A DNA stretch of 64,000 nt from Betaproteobacteria bacterium (lineage in GTDB: Bacteria; Pseudomonadota; Gammaproteobacteria; Burkholderiales; Rhodocyclaceae), in contig WRMF01000002.1 of the NCBI GenBank assembly GCA_009777245.1, positions 62,001 to 126,000 on the forward strand, written 5' to 3'. The notes under the pieces are model-generated. The model did not search any database, was not told the DNA's origin, and saw only the letters and a list, made by a program, of their open reading frames with translations. Positions 20,733 through 30,278 of the stretch are shown in pieces; position 1 is the stretch's first letter, and each line of letters opens with the position of its first letter. The position numbers and the translations under genes are program-made.

Positions 20733-21179
20733 TCACTCGCCCTGCTTCAAGCGCAGCCAGACATTCAGCCGCCGCATAGCTCCATCCGTTTTGAAACTGT
20801 CGGACAACAAAACGAGTGTGCCGCCGGTAGAAGTCTCCTCCTCCCGCCAGGAAAAAACGCAAAGCCAGTGAAGATTCAGAGCGCCGGAACGAGCGCGGGC
20901 AAGAAGCAAATTTTCAGAGGGGCGGGCATCATCAGGCGACAAATCCAAACGCATACTCCCGTTCTCCGCCAGAATGATTCGCCTGGGTTGACGGGCAATA
21001 CGGCGGCGGGCATGAAAAAAATTACCCGCCAGCAGAACAAGGAACAGCCCTTGTCCCCACAGCGGCCAAGGGGTAAAGAGACATGCCGCAGTCGCCAAGC
21101 CATGCACCGCCAGCAGAAAAACGAACAGTCGGCGCGAGCTTTTGAGTTCCAGCAGGACTGGAAAGGCCAGGGTTTCCAT
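20733..21179 (-). CDS. YgfX-like membrane protein
   Basis: A 148-residue protein with two N-terminal transmembrane segments (RLFVFLLAVHGLATAACLF and LWGQGLFLVLLAGNFF) and a soluble C-terminal part ending LVLLSDSFKTDGAMRRLNVWLR. This layout and the closing RRLNVWLR pattern resemble the YgfX/CptA family, small membrane proteins often encoded next to sdhE. No sdhE gene is here. The assignment rests on pattern and not on a strict motif. Confidence 0.55.
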   Translation of the reverse strand: METLAFPVLLELKSSRRLFVFLLAVHGLATAACLFTPWPLWGQGLFLVLLAGNFFHARRRIARQPRRIILAENGSMRLDLSPDDARPSENLLLARARSGALNLHWLCVFSWREEETSTGGTLVLLSDSFKTDGAMRRLNVWLRLKQGE

Positions 21180-21195
21180 CCTCTTGTCGCTCTAA

Positions 21196-21229
21196 CGCGC
21201 AGTATCCAACGAGAAAGCGAGGTTGAGCG
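21196..21229 (+). repeat. Direct repeat flanking the YcxB-like gene, copy 1
   Basis: Begins CGCGCAGTATCC and ends GTTGAGCG. It matches 21752-21785 at 28 of 34 positions in the same orientation. Confidence 0.6.
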
Positions 21230-21234
21230 CCATG

Positions 21235-21717
21235 CTAGGTTTTCCTCGCACGGTGCGCCAAGTTGCGAAACTCGGCGATTTGGGTTTGATCTTGAAACCA
21301 AGATTTGGGAATCATCTCAAACATAATGTCCGAGTGATAAAGGAGAAACTGTTTTTCATCCTCCTTGCACTTTGCGTAGTCGCTCCACTGGCGCTTTGCT
21401 TGCCCGCTGATGTGCTTGACCTCAATACACTCACTATCCCATGTATAGGTAAATGGGGAAGCGAAATCCTTGTGCTGCTGGTGAATGCGGCGAACCTTCC
21501 AGGGAAGATATAGCGACGATAGGACTAGATCACCGATTACGCCACCGATTCCAGCACCGCCAATCATGAAACCTATGGCATGCTCGCCAAAGAAATATGT
21601 CGCAATCCCAACAGCGACGATGATTCCAGAGGTGATGTGGAACCAACGTACTGACTTTGCCCGATGGAGCCGCTGTGCATTGAGGTAGTCGGATGTTGAT
21701 ATGGAACCAGTGATCAT
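21235..21717 (-). CDS. YcxB-like membrane protein
   Basis: A 160-residue protein with two hydrophobic segments (GIIVAVGIATYFFG and IGFMIGGAGIGGVIGDLVLSS). Its soluble C-terminal domain fits the YcxB-like family: FTYTWDSECIEVKHISGQ, then WSDYAKCKEDEKQFLLYHS, then MIPKSWFQDQTQIAEFRNL. The function is unknown; the family is found in small membrane proteins. The gene is flanked by an imperfect 34-bp direct repeat (21196-21229 and 21752-21785, 28 of 34 identical), which suggests insertion or duplication of this segment. Confidence 0.6.
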   Translation of the reverse strand: MITGSISTSDYLNAQRLHRAKSVRWFHITSGIIVAVGIATYFFGEHAIGFMIGGAGIGGVIGDLVLSSLYLPWKVRRIHQQHKDFASPFTYTWDSECIEVKHISGQAKRQWSDYAKCKEDEKQFLLYHSDIMFEMIPKSWFQDQTQIAEFRNLAHRARKT

Positions 21718-21751
21718 TATTGGAAACCTGACGGGGAATTAACCGGCTCTT

Positions 21752-21785
21752 CGCGCAGCATCCAGCGATGGAGCGAGATTGAGCG
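21752..21785 (+). repeat. Direct repeat flanking the YcxB-like gene, copy 2
   Basis: Begins CGCGCAGCATCC and ends ATTGAGCG. It is the partner of 21196-21229, and the YcxB-like gene lies exactly between the two. Confidence 0.6.
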
Positions 21786-21790
21786 AGTTT

Positions 21791-21981
21791 TAGAGCGTTT
21801 TTGATTTAAGCGCATACACTTTTCCTCCAAGCGTAGAGCAATCACGGCGCGGTTAGCCCTCTCCCCCGGCCCCTCTCCCGCTTGCGGTAGAGGTTGGCCA
21901 CTCGCTTCGATGCCACTCGCGGCGAAGCCAAAGGCAGGGAGAGGGCGCGTAAAATGTAAGCATTTCAGCCAAAACCGCCCC
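21791..21981. repeat. MITE-like element, AGAGCGGTTT family
   Basis: The left end TAGAGCGTTTTTGATTTAAG and right end TTTCAGCCAAAACCGC are inverted. The right arm carries CACTCGCGGCGAAGCC and GGGAGAGGGCGCGTAAAATG, as at 33640-33712. A CTCTCCCGCTTGCGGTAGAG palindrome is in the middle. Non-coding. Confidence 0.65.
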
Positions 21982-21993
21982 AGAACTATACTG

Positions 21994-22284
21994 TCATCTA
22001 CTGTCCAGATTAGATGGCACTTTGACAAGGCGTAGGCCAAAGATGACTAGGCAAGCAGCGCCGAGAAAGCCGTAGAGAGCCATGGGAATTGCCGGGATGT
22101 ATGAATGACCGATAACTCCTAGTCCGAAAGTTAACGTTAGAATGCCAATTGACACAGGGGCAGAAAAGAGATTTGTGACAATACCGCAGCAGTGCGGGCA
22201 TTTTCGAGCGCCATTCTGTTGTGGCTGTTTTCTCCATTCGGCAGAGAAAATATTGACCACTTTCAAACAATAAGGACATTTCAT
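21994..22284 (-). CDS. Hypothetical zinc-ribbon membrane protein
   Basis: A 96-residue protein starting MKCPYCLKVV. Two CxxC pairs (CPYC near the start, CPHC about 25 residues later) form a likely zinc ribbon. Two hydrophobic segments follow (SIGILTLTFGLGVIGHSY and IPMALYGFLGAACLVIFGL). I do not recognise the family. An alternative ATG lies 5 codons upstream at 22299. It is oriented with the fabF cluster but separated from the gene above by 29 bases. Confidence 0.55.
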   Translation of the reverse strand: MKCPYCLKVVNIFSAEWRKQPQQNGARKCPHCCGIVTNLFSAPVSIGILTLTFGLGVIGHSYIPAIPMALYGFLGAACLVIFGLRLVKVPSNLDSR

Positions 22285-22313
22285 GATTGGTGCACCCATC
22301 TTGACCGAAAGGG

Positions 22314-22781
22314 TTAGTCGTGCCTTCGAGCTTTAATTTCATGGTGTGCCCAAGAAGCAGACTCAAGATTGACCCGTGCGTATATGAAGCTAACGGATAC
22401 CCAAACTACAGCGACCAGATAAGCCCACCAAGGCGCCTCGCCATCTCCAAAATGTGCCGAAATTGCTGAAAGCCCGACAAGCAAAGCCGAATAAATCCCG
22501 ACAAAAGCAAAATAGATAGAACTCAGCAATTGCGCATAAGGCTCAACACGCAATCTGAATGCTTCCCACTCGGGGGAGTAACCTCTACGCCTACGAAGAG
22601 CTTTCGATCCGGCTGTAATGGCCTTGGCTAAACCTCGACGCCTTGCACTGCCTAAGAGAAACATGACAATTGAAATGATGGCAGCAACAAGCAGCAGGAA
22701 AAGGCAGAAGTCTACCCACGGCTCATATGGTGTGCCTTGCAAATGCTCAACAATGTATATGATGAATTCGAGTGGAGTCAT
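22314..22781 (-). CDS. Hypothetical integral membrane protein
   Basis: A 155-residue protein with about three or four hydrophobic segments: VDFCLFLLLVAAIISIVMFLLG near the N-terminus, then SSIYFAFVGIYSALLVGLS and AYLVAVVWVSVSFIYA, with a basic loop (KALRRRRGY) between. I do not recognise the family. The ATG at 22781 is 7 bases past the fabF stop and has AGGG upstream, so it is probably co-transcribed with fabF. Confidence 0.6.
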   Translation of the reverse strand: MTPLEFIIYIVEHLQGTPYEPWVDFCLFLLLVAAIISIVMFLLGSARRRGLAKAITAGSKALRRRRGYSPEWEAFRLRVEPYAQLLSSIYFAFVGIYSALLVGLSAISAHFGDGEAPWWAYLVAVVWVSVSFIYARVNLESASWAHHEIKARRHD

Positions 22782-22788
22782 GACAGCC

Positions 22789-24024
22789 CTAAACCCGCCT
22801 AAACACCAGTGAGCCGTTCGTGCCGCCAAAGCCGAAGTTGTTATTGATCCCAACCTCTATGGACATGTCTCGCGCTGTATTGGCGCAGTAGTCAAGATCG
22901 CATTCCGGATCCTGGTTGAAAATGTTGATGGTTGGCGGCGATACCTGATGATAAATGGCAAGAACCGTAAACAGCGACTCAATGCCGCCCGCGCCGCCCA
23001 ACAGATGCCCGGTCATGGACTTTGTGGAATTGACCACCAGACCTCTAGCGGCGTCGCCAAAAGCGAGCTTTATGGCATCTGTTTCATTTTTATCGCCCAG
23101 CGGCGTGGATGTACCGTGCGCGTTCAGATACTGCACTTCATCAAGGTTAAGCTCCGCGTTTTTGAGCGCGTTCAACATGCAGCGGCGCGGGCCGTCGGAA
23201 TCGGGCGCGGTCATGTGATAAGCGTCTCCGCTCATGCCGTAACCGACCAATTCAGCGTATATCCTTGCGCTCCGCGCCCTTGCGCGCTCATACTCTTCCA
23301 GCACCAGAACGCCCGAGCCTTCGCCCAGCACAAAGCCATCCCTATCCCTATCCCAGGGACGGCTTGCCTCTTCCGGCGCGTCATTGCGGGTGGATAGCGC
23401 TTTTGCGGCGCAGAACCCGCCCACGCCCAAAGTGCAGACGCAACTCTCCGCCCCGCCAGCAATCATAACGTCAGCATCGCCGTATTCGATAATCCGCCCC
23501 GCCTCGCCGATACAATGCGTGCCGGTGGTACAAGCGCTTACCAACGCGATGTTCGGCCCCTTGAATCCGAACTGTATGGAAAGGTTGCCGGAAATCATGT
23601 TGATGATGGAGCCGGGCACGAAGAATGGGGACATTTTACGCATGCCCCCTACCGCCACTTCGTCCTTGCTCCTTTCGATCAGCGGCAAGCCTCCGATGCC
23701 GGAGCCGATACAGACGCCTATTCGCTCCTTGTCAGATTCCGAAGGATGCTCCAGACTGGCGTCGCGTATCGCGTCAATACCGGCAGCCATACCGTAGTGG
23801 ATAAAGAAATCCATCCGGCGAGCATCCTTGGCGGCGATGTACCGGGTAACATCGAAATCCCGCACTTCCCCTGCGATTTGGCTGGGGAAGGCGGAAACGT
23901 CAAAACGGCTGATCGCGCGGATGCCGGAACGACCCGCGACAATATTCTGCCAGGCAGTCTCAACCGAGTTTCCGACCGGACTGACAATGCCAAGACCGGT
24001 CACAACCACTCTGCGGCGCTTCAA
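22789..24024 (-). CDS. fabF: Beta-ketoacyl-ACP synthase II
   Basis: Condensing enzyme of fatty-acid elongation, 411 residues. The active-site cysteine is C165 in VSACTTGTH. The two catalytic histidines are in NAHGTSTPLGD and KSMTGHLLGGAGG, and the closing NNNFGFGGTNGSLVF is typical. Start choice: a TTG at 24024 gives MKRRRVVVTGLGIV and has GGAGGT 5 bases upstream, so it is preferred over the TTG at 24042. It lies 60 bases downstream of acpP. The rest of the fab cluster is 34 kb away at 57170-60903. Confidence 0.96.
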   Translation of the reverse strand: MKRRRVVVTGLGIVSPVGNSVETAWQNIVAGRSGIRAISRFDVSAFPSQIAGEVRDFDVTRYIAAKDARRMDFFIHYGMAAGIDAIRDASLEHPSESDKERIGVCIGSGIGGLPLIERSKDEVAVGGMRKMSPFFVPGSIINMISGNLSIQFGFKGPNIALVSACTTGTHCIGEAGRIIEYGDADVMIAGGAESCVCTLGVGGFCAAKALSTRNDAPEEASRPWDRDRDGFVLGEGSGVLVLEEYERARARSARIYAELVGYGMSGDAYHMTAPDSDGPRRCMLNALKNAELNLDEVQYLNAHGTSTPLGDKNETDAIKLAFGDAARGLVVNSTKSMTGHLLGGAGGIESLFTVLAIYHQVSPPTINIFNQDPECDLDYCANTARDMSIEVGINNNFGFGGTNGSLVFRRV

Positions 24025-24029
24025 TTTAC

Positions 24030-24035
24030 ACCTCC
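24030..24035 (-). promoter_or_regulatory. Shine-Dalgarno site that fixes the TTG start of fabF
   Basis: On the minus strand GGAGGT sits 5 bases before a TTG codon. No ATG or GTG is available in frame nearby, so the rare TTG start is well supported. Confidence 0.75.
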
Positions 24036-24084
24036 GCTGCAAACAGTCGGCATGGAATGCCGACCGGTAAAAACATGACGACGC

Positions 24085-24321
24085 CTACTTCATGTTTGCG
24101 GCGATGTACTCCGCAGCTTTCGCCACAGTAGTGATCTTTTCGGCCTCTTCGTCGGGAATTTCGCATTCAAACTCCTCTTCAAAGGCCATCACCAGTTCAA
24201 CCGCATCCAGAGAATCGGCTCCAAGATCGTCTATGAAAGAAGAATCGTCCTTGACATCCTTTTCATCTACGCCAAGTTGCTCGACCACGACTTTCTTGAC
24301 ACGCGCAATGATTTGTTCCAT
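24085..24321 (-). CDS. acpP: Acyl carrier protein
   Basis: A 78-residue acidic four-helix carrier of fatty-acyl chains. The phosphopantetheine attachment serine is S37 in [23 protein letters not shown] lies 9 bases before the ATG. It is the first gene of an acpP-fabF unit. fabG, which normally precedes acpP, is elsewhere in the window. Confidence 0.97.
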   Translation of the reverse strand: MEQIIARVKKVVVEQLGVDEKDVKDDSSFIDDLGADSLDAVELVMAFEEEFECEIPDEEAEKITTVAKAAEYIAANMK

Positions 24322-24408
24322 GGAAATGACTCCTTCCCCTTAAGGGATATTAAAAAAACCACGACATTCTACCAAAACATTTCGCCAAGGAAAATTTCAT
24401 GTTCTGAA

Positions 24409-25008
24409 TCACAAATATTGCGCGACCGGGGCAAAGCTCTTTCTGTGCTCTGGACAAACGCCGTGCCGACGAAGCGCAAGAAGGTGGGCAGGTGTAGGAT
24501 AGCCCATATGGCGGTCAAAGCCATATTCGGGATAGCGAAGGTGCAGATCAAGCATCATGGCGTCGCGGGCGGTTTTGGCAAGAATGGAAGCTGCGGCGAT
24601 AGCGGCGATTTTGCCGTCTCCCTTCACAATGGCTTCTGTCGGCATGGACAATGGCGGACAGTGAGTACCGTCCACAAGAACCTTGCCCGGCTGAGGATTC
24701 AATCCCGCCACGGCGCGGCTCATGGCAAGCAGGGTCGCCTGCAAAATGTTGAGCCGGTCAATTTCCTGAACGCTGGCGCAGGCGACATGCCAGGCAAGCG
24801 CCCGCTCCTTGATCAATTCCGCAAGAGTCTCACGACGGAGTTTCGAGAGTTTTTTGGAGTCGTTCAATCCGTCAATGGGACGTTCCGGGTTCAAAATGAC
24901 TGCGGCGGCGACTACCGATCCCGCCAACGGGCCGCGTCCTGCCTCGTCCACTCCGCAAATATCGTCGTCAATATCGTCAGTAAAGAAAGGCAAGGGGCTT
25001 GTCTTCAT
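24409..25008 (-). CDS. rnhB: Ribonuclease HII
   Basis: A 199-residue endonuclease that removes ribonucleotides from DNA and RNA-DNA hybrids. The catalytic DE pair is D21-E22 in [25 protein letters not shown] and LVDGTHCPP (third acidic residue) follow. [20 protein letters not shown] is the C-terminal signature. It lies 8 bases after lpxB in the fabZ-lpxA-lpxB-rnhB operon, a classic proteobacterial order. Confidence 0.96.
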   Translation of the reverse strand: MKTSPLPFFTDDIDDDICGVDEAGRGPLAGSVVAAAVILNPERPIDGLNDSKKLSKLRRETLAELIKERALAWHVACASVQEIDRLNILQATLLAMSRAVAGLNPQPGKVLVDGTHCPPLSMPTEAIVKGDGKIAAIAAASILAKTARDAMMLDLHLRYPEYGFDRHMGYPTPAHLLALRRHGVCPEHRKSFAPVAQYL

Positions 25009-25016
25009 GCCTGCCG

Positions 25017-26177
25017 CTAATTTCTTGCTGTCCGGCGTAGTACTTCCAATGTTGCCGCAGCCGCTTTTCCCGCCATGTTCTGCCGCAACGCCAGGTGAAT
25101 GTCGGTAAACACTTCCTGCAACTCTTCCCTTCGTCCCGGCGCGATTTCCGCCAGCAACGCCTCTGCTATCGCTTCCGGCGTCGCGGCTTTCTGCAAGAGT
25201 TCCGGCACGATCTGCCGCCCCGCGAGGATGTTGGGCAAACCGACATAAGGCAGGTAAGCGCGTCGTTTCATAATCTGATAGGTAAGCGTCGCCACCTTAT
25301 AGACAATGACCATGGGACGCTTGACGAGCATTGCTTCCAGTGTAGCCGTGCCGCTTGCGACCAGAACCGCATCCGCTGCGCCCAGAGCGGCTACTGCATG
25401 TCCAAAGAGGAGTTGCCAGGGCAGATGCTTTGCGTCACGACGGCTTATCTCCGCTTCAAAGGCAAGTTTGGTCTGCCGGGTAGTAAGCGGAACCAAAAAC
25501 AGCGCATCCGGCAGGACGGCATGAATCCGCTTCGCAGTCTCCACAAAAATACCGCCAAGCTGGGAAAGCTCGCTTTGCCTGCTGCCCGGCAAAAACGCGA
25601 AAATCGGATTGTGATGGTCGGGCAGGCGCAGTTTTCCTCGCACATCTTTCGGGTCTGTGACAAGCGGAATTTCATCGGCAAGCGGATGCCCCACATAACT
25701 CACCGGCACGCCCGCTTTTTCGTAGAGCGGCGGCTCCATTGGGAACAGGGCAAGCACATGGTCGGCGGCTTTTGCCATTTTTTTGATGCGCCCGCCGCGC
25801 CAGGCCCAGATCGAGGGACTGACGAAGTGAATTGTGCGTATTCCCTTGGCTCGCAGAGCCACTTCCAAATCCAGATTGAAGTCCGGCGCGTCCACACCGA
25901 TAAAAAGGTCTGGCTTCTCAGTCAACAAGCGCGTCCGCAAGGAACGGCGGATTGAGGAGATTTCCCGATAACGCTTCAATGCTTCCGCATAACCCATGAC
26001 CGCAAGTTTTTCCAGAGACCACCAGGCGTCAAACCCTTCTGCCGCCATCTTGGGGCCGCCGATGCCGAAATACCGCGCTGTCGGCAATTTTTCCTTCAGC
26101 GCGGCAAGAAGCCGCGCCGCAAGAAGATCGCCTGACGGCTCTCCTGCCACCATTGCGATGCGCGGCGCTTCATTCAT
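25017..26177 (-). CDS. lpxB: Lipid-A-disaccharide synthase
   Basis: A 386-residue GT-B glycosyltransferase that joins UDP-diacylglucosamine to lipid X, forming the lipid A disaccharide at the inner membrane. [14 protein letters not shown] near the N-terminus, [39 protein letters not shown] and [11 protein letters not shown] are family landmarks. The start overlaps the end of lpxA by 4 bases. Confidence 0.97.
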   Translation of the reverse strand: MNEAPRIAMVAGEPSGDLLAARLLAALKEKLPTARYFGIGGPKMAAEGFDAWWSLEKLAVMGYAEALKRYREISSIRRSLRTRLLTEKPDLFIGVDAPDFNLDLEVALRAKGIRTIHFVSPSIWAWRGGRIKKMAKAADHVLALFPMEPPLYEKAGVPVSYVGHPLADEIPLVTDPKDVRGKLRLPDHHNPIFAFLPGSRQSELSQLGGIFVETAKRIHAVLPDALFLVPLTTRQTKLAFEAEISRRDAKHLPWQLLFGHAVAALGAADAVLVASGTATLEAMLVKRPMVIVYKVATLTYQIMKRRAYLPYVGLPNILAGRQIVPELLQKAATPEAIAEALLAEIAPGRREELQEVFTDIHLALRQNMAGKAAAATLEVLRRTARN

Positions 26178-26953
26178 CGAATAATGCCGCGCTTTGAAAC
26201 AGCGAGAAAATCCAGAAGCCGCCGCACATCCGGTTGCTCTTCCGCAAGCTCCTCCAGTTTCACCTTGGCTTCCTCCAGCATGAGGCCGGATTTGTAGAGG
26301 GCGCGATAGGCACGTTTCAAGGCGGTAATCACGTCGGAGTGAAATCCCCGCCTTTTTAATCCTTCCACATTGATACCATAGGGCGAAGCGGTATTTCCCG
26401 CCGCCATCAGATATGGCGGCACATCCTGCAAAATCACCGTGCCGACCGCCGTCATGACATGCGCTCCGACACGACAGAATTGATGTACGCCGGTATAACC
26501 GCCGAGAATCGTCCAGTCACCCACATGCACATGACCGGCAAGCTGGGCATTATTGGCAAAAATGGTGTGACTTCCGATCTGGCAATCATGCGCTACATGC
26601 ACATAGGCCATGATCCAGTTATCGTTTCCGACGCGAGTCACGCCCGCGTCATGCGTGGTGCCTATGTTGAAAGTCGTGAACTCGCGGATGGTGTTGCGAT
26701 CGCCGATCTCCAGACGGGTAGGCTCGCCCGCGTACTTTTTGTCCTGCGGCACTTCGCCCAGCGAAGAAAACTGGAAAATACGATTCTCCCGCCCGATTCT
26801 GGTGCGTCCATTGATTACGACATGCGGACCTATCCAGGTGCGCTCGCCGATTTCCACCTGCTCGCCAATGATTGAATAAGCGCCGATCTCGACGCCGCTC
26901 GCAAGCCGCGCGCCGGGATGCACGATAGCGGTCGGATGGATGATCGCGTTCAT
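26174..26953 (-). CDS. lpxA: UDP-N-acetylglucosamine acyltransferase
   Basis: A 259-residue left-handed beta-helix enzyme that performs the first step of lipid A synthesis. Hexapeptide repeats run from [14 protein letters not shown] through most of the protein. The catalytic histidine lies in [11 protein letters not shown], and [12 protein letters not shown] (here [12 protein letters not shown]) marks the C-terminal helical part. The ATG at 26953 overlaps the fabZ stop (ATGA); a start 8 codons upstream would overlap fabZ more and adds non-homologous residues. Confidence 0.96.
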   Translation of the reverse strand: MNAIIHPTAIVHPGARLASGVEIGAYSIIGEQVEIGERTWIGPHVVINGRTRIGRENRIFQFSSLGEVPQDKKYAGEPTRLEIGDRNTIREFTTFNIGTTHDAGVTRVGNDNWIMAYVHVAHDCQIGSHTIFANNAQLAGHVHVGDWTILGGYTGVHQFCRVGAHVMTAVGTVILQDVPPYLMAAGNTASPYGINVEGLKRRGFHSDVITALKRAYRALYKSGLMLEEAKVKLEELAEEQPDVRRLLDFLAVSKRGIIR

Positions 26954-27390
26954 TGGGACAATTTCCGCTGGGCGCACATCAGACCGGCTTCCGCCACAAC
27001 TTCGCCATCAACCCGCGCAATGGCATCGAATTTCCAGACGCCGCGCATATGCCGCACGATACTTATGTGAAGATGCAGTTGATCGCCCGGAACCACCGGC
27101 TTTTTGAAACGGGCATTGTCAATGCCGACAAAATAAAACACGGAATCGTCGCTCGGTTTCGCGTTCATGGTCTTGAACGACAGAACGCCTGCCGCCTGCG
27201 CCATGGCTTCCAGAATCAATACGCCGGGCATGACAGGATGATGCGGAAAGTGTCCGACAAAAAACGGCTCGTTGATGCTGACATTTTTGGCGGCGTGGAT
27301 GGACTCGCCTGCCTTAAGCTCCAGTACACGGTCAATCAGGAGAAAAGGATAACGATGCGGTAAATGTTCGAGAATTTGTTGAATGTCCAC
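26950..27390 (-). CDS. fabZ: 3-hydroxyacyl-ACP dehydratase FabZ
   Basis: A 146-residue hotdog-fold enzyme that dehydrates hydroxyacyl-ACP in each round of fatty-acid elongation. [13 protein letters not shown] and [20 protein letters not shown] contain the catalytic His and Glu. It heads the fabZ-lpxA-lpxB-rnhB operon here. lpxD, its usual upstream neighbour, is absent; the 420 bases upstream contain no gene. Confidence 0.96.
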   Translation of the reverse strand: MDIQQILEHLPHRYPFLLIDRVLELKAGESIHAAKNVSINEPFFVGHFPHHPVMPGVLILEAMAQAAGVLSFKTMNAKPSDDSVFYFVGIDNARFKKPVVPGDQLHLHISIVRHMRGVWKFDAIARVDGEVVAEAGLMCAQRKLSQ

Positions 27391-27813
27391 GATGGCAAAA
27401 CCCTGTAAGTGTGGGAAAAATGCAACTTTACTACGACTTGCCGGAATTGCACACCACTTTTGCTTTGCGTCTTGGCTTTACTGTGCGGGAGCAGCCCTTG
27501 ACACAACATGACAAATTTATGTAAAGTGCAAGATAATTCAATAAAATCAATATATTATATGATATTTTGTGCTTCTTGCACAGGTAACGAAAAGATAGGA
27601 ATTTCACACAACACCGTCATTTTCACTGCCTGGATTTTTAGCGCCGCCACTATCAAAATATGTTATAGTCGAGACGCTGCAAAATTTACTCGCTCATGTC
27701 AAGGGAAAATGCTGTAAAATGGAAATTATCTGCACATAATAGGAATTGTCTACAGGGCGCGGGCGCTTTTGGCGCTCTGCCTGTTTTGGTTTTCCGTAAA
27801 GGATTGGTTTCTT
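27391..27813. other. AT-rich divergent intergenic region
   Basis: About 420 bases lie between fabZ (minus) and the response regulator (plus). This must hold promoters for both. A 69-codon open frame at 27508-27717 has no recognisable motif or clear ribosome site and I do not call it. No member of the local repeat families is present. Confidence 0.5.
27498..27527 (+). promoter_or_regulatory. Possible sigma70 promoter upstream of the response regulator
   Basis: A consensus -35 TTGACA (27498-27503) is followed after 18 bases by TAAAGT (27522-27527), a partial -10. It is about 285 bases before the coding start, so the assignment is tentative. Confidence 0.35.
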
Positions 27814-28470
27814 ATGGGGTTATTTGACCACTTCCGTCTGTTTTTCAAGGCTTCGCCGGAAGCCGAGGCAGAGTTTTTTGACTTTGAGGACGATTCGCCT
27901 CAGGAAGAGCGCCGCCGTCGGGAGCGGGCAAATCCGCGAGAGGGAACGCGTGTTCTGGTCGTGGATGATTCCCGTACCATCACCAGCGCCTTGAAACGGG
28001 TGTTGCGTTCCATCGGCTGCGTCGTTGATGAGGCCTTTGACGCGGAATCCGGCTTAAGACTGGTGCTCCTGAAAAAGCCGGAACTGATTTTTCTGGATAT
28101 CGTACTGCCCGGTATCAACGGCTTTGCGGCATTGCGTGCGCTGCGCCGCGACGAACGCACAAAGCACATTCCCATCATTATGATGAGCGGCAACGAACAG
28201 ATGACGGAAAGGTTTTTCAAATCGCACATCGGTGCAGACGACTTTCTGAAAAAACCGTTTTCACGGTACGAAGTTTTTGCCCGGATCGAGCGTCTTCTGG
28301 ACGAAGACCAGATTCCCCGCCGCATGGCAGTAGCGCCTTTCGCGCCGAAAGAGCCGGAGCAGCCTGCTGCCGCGCCGTCGCCCGCTCCAGCCCCAACTCC
28401 TCGCGCGCCTGTTAACACTAACCAACTGGCCTCCAGCCTGCTGCTTGGCGAAGCTGTTCTCGAAGAATAG
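27814..28470 (+). CDS. Response regulator (CheY-like, PilG/PilH type)
   Basis: A 218-residue protein with one receiver domain in the middle (about residues 50-165). The acidic pair is in VLVVDDSRT, the phospho-acceptor Asp in IFLDIVLPG, the Thr/Ser switch in IIMMSG, and the Lys in FLKKPFSR. The first 48 residues are acidic and charged. The last 50 are a Pro/Ala-rich linker (AAAPSPAPAPTP) with a short conserved-looking end. There is no DNA-binding output, so it should act by protein contact. The ATG at 27814 (MGLFDHF) is preferred over an upstream start with no ribosome site. The next gene, 158 bases on, is a chemoreceptor, so the two probably work together. Confidence 0.85.
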   Translation: MGLFDHFRLFFKASPEAEAEFFDFEDDSPQEERRRRERANPREGTRVLVVDDSRTITSALKRVLRSIGCVVDEAFDAESGLRLVLLKKPELIFLDIVLPGINGFAALRALRRDERTKHIPIIMMSGNEQMTERFFKSHIGADDFLKKPFSRYEVFARIERLLDEDQIPRRMAVAPFAPKEPEQPAAAPSPAPAPTPRAPVNTNQLASSLLLGEAVLEE

Positions 28471-28628
28471 GTTCATTCCCTGCCGATTTATTTCCCGCAG
28501 AATTATTCCCTTCAGGTGACATACTGTCCGGGTGATCTGCCCGTACTGCTTAGCGCGGCAAAATTGTTAAACCAGCGATTCTCGAAAATGTTTTCAGGTT
28601 CGAGGGGAGCTTAAATCAGGAGAGCATC

Positions 28629-29732
28629 ATGAGTTTTTTCGGATCAAGCGCCCGCACAAGGGAACTGGAACAAAAAGTCAGTGTTGTTGAAACAGAAAGA
28701 CAACATCTGCAAAAACAACTCTCGACCGCTGAATGCGACCTTGGACAGTTGCGCGAAGAATTCGAGCAAGCAAACACATCAGCGCAAAACTACCAGCAAC
28801 TGCTGCAACGCGTGGCGCTTTTCGGCGCCACCCTGCAAGAATCGCAGGGTTCGCTTGCGGCAATGGCCGACGCGCTAAATCAGAAAAACACTGACGTTGC
28901 GGAAGCTGAATCGCGTTCGCTTTCCAGTCAGGCGGCAATCCAGAAGTTATCGGAAAATATCATGCTGCTCTCCGAAGACGCCCGGACGATGATGGAACAG
29001 GTGCGCGGGCTGAATGCGCGCACCGAACAAATCAGCAATATCGTAAGCCTAATCAAGGAAATTGCCGATCAAACCAACCTGCTTGCGCTCAATGCAGCTA
29101 TCGAGGCAGCGCGGGCGGGAGAATCGGGGCGTGGTTTTGCGGTCGTAGCCGACGAGGTGCGCAAACTGGCGGAGCGCACGGCCAGCGCAACTGGCGAGAT
29201 TTACGATCTGGTGGGAACCATTCAGAGCGATACCGGAGCCACCCTTGTCCATATCGAGGGGCTTGCGGGGCGCGCCAATGATCTTGGCAAAAATGGCGTG
29301 CAGATGACCGAGGACATGAGCGGCCTCGTTTCGTTTTCACAGTACGTCAGGGGTACTGTCAACAGGACGGCTTTACGCAGCTTTGTCGAATTGGCGAAGT
29401 TCGATCATCTGGTGTTCAAATTCGAGGTTTATAAAGTGTTTCTTGGCGCATCGAGTAAAAAGCCGGAGGATCTTGCCGACAGCAAATCGTGCCGCTTGGG
29501 TAAGTGGTATTACCAGGGCGAAGGGCGCAATTTTTCCAGTTTCGACGGCTACTCCGCCATGGAAGCGCCGCACAACGCCGTGCACCGATACGGCAAGGAT
29601 GCGCTGGAAGCGTTCTACGATAACCGTTTTGCCGAAGGATTGACCGCCCTGGGAAATATGGAAGAAGCCAGCCACGGCGTATTGGATTGTCTGGAGCGCG
29701 TCGCGCAGTCCATGATCGTTGCGGCAAAATAG
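28629..29732 (+). CDS. Soluble methyl-accepting chemoreceptor with CZB zinc domain
   Basis: A 367-residue protein with no membrane segment. Residues 10-60 form a coiled coil. The MCP signalling hairpin follows, with the kinase-contact tip [20 protein letters not shown]. The C-terminal 125 residues match the CZB (chemoreceptor zinc-binding) domain: [11 protein letters not shown] supplies the first His, [12 protein letters not shown] the Cys, and [10 protein letters not shown] two more His. Such proteins sense zinc or oxidants such as hypochlorite in the cytoplasm. The methylation helices look short. AGGAGA precedes the ATG. No cheA or cheW is nearby, so it must use a distant array. Confidence 0.9.
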   Translation: MSFFGSSARTRELEQKVSVVETERQHLQKQLSTAECDLGQLREEFEQANTSAQNYQQLLQRVALFGATLQESQGSLAAMADALNQKNTDVAEAESRSLSSQAAIQKLSENIMLLSEDARTMMEQVRGLNARTEQISNIVSLIKEIADQTNLLALNAAIEAARAGESGRGFAVVADEVRKLAERTASATGEIYDLVGTIQSDTGATLVHIEGLAGRANDLGKNGVQMTEDMSGLVSFSQYVRGTVNRTALRSFVELAKFDHLVFKFEVYKVFLGASSKKPEDLADSKSCRLGKWYYQGEGRNFSSFDGYSAMEAPHNAVHRYGKDALEAFYDNRFAEGLTALGNMEEASHGVLDCLERVAQSMIVAAK

Positions 29733-29760
29733 CAGGAGCGATTGCGAGCTTTAGCCTGCG

Positions 29761-30132
29761 ATGAAATCCTTTTCCCGCGCTGACCGTGTTGCCGAGCAGA
29801 TTCGCCGTGATCTGGCAGAGATCATCCATAGCGAACTCAAAGACCCGCGTGTGCGCATGATCAGCCTGACAAATGTCGAATTGACTCCTGATTATGCTCA
29901 CGCCAAGGTTTTTTTCAGCGCTCTGGACATTTCTCATCTGTCCGATATAAGCAAGGGATTTTCCCGAGCTGCCGGTTTTCTGCGGCATGAGTTGGGGCGT
30001 CGCATACGTCTGCACACCCTGCCCGAACTGCATTTCATTTACGACGACTCGCTGGAGCGCGGCGACAGCCTCTCCCGCCTGATTGACGAGGCCGCTGCCC
30101 TTTCGGGACACGACGAACAAGCAAATCCCTGA
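29761..30132 (+). CDS. rbfA: 30S ribosome-binding factor A
   Basis: A 123-residue KH-fold protein that helps mature 16S rRNA and aids cold adaptation. RADRVAEQIRRDLAEII, LKDPRVRMISLTNVELTPDY and AKVFFSAL are diagnostic, and LGRRIRLHTLPELHFIYDDS completes the fold. It begins 28 bases after the chemoreceptor gene. The usual partners nusA, infB and truB are not in the window. Confidence 0.94.
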   Translation: MKSFSRADRVAEQIRRDLAEIIHSELKDPRVRMISLTNVELTPDYAHAKVFFSALDISHLSDISKGFSRAAGFLRHELGRRIRLHTLPELHFIYDDSLERGDSLSRLIDEAAALSGHDEQANP

Positions 30133-30278
30133 CCGAAGGCCGACGCGACCTGTCTCTACGGCTTTGCCGCCGCTTCTGCGACGCAACAATTTTTTGGGGA
30201 CAGAAGAAAACCAAGCGCCTTCCGGCATTATTAACATTCCTCTCGCTATAATATATTGTTTTTGTCTTGAGATTCACC

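Noticed and set aside
27508-27717. 69-codon frame in the fabZ-response regulator gap
   Set aside because: It is AT-rich, has no ribosome site or recognisable pattern, and lies where two promoters are expected.
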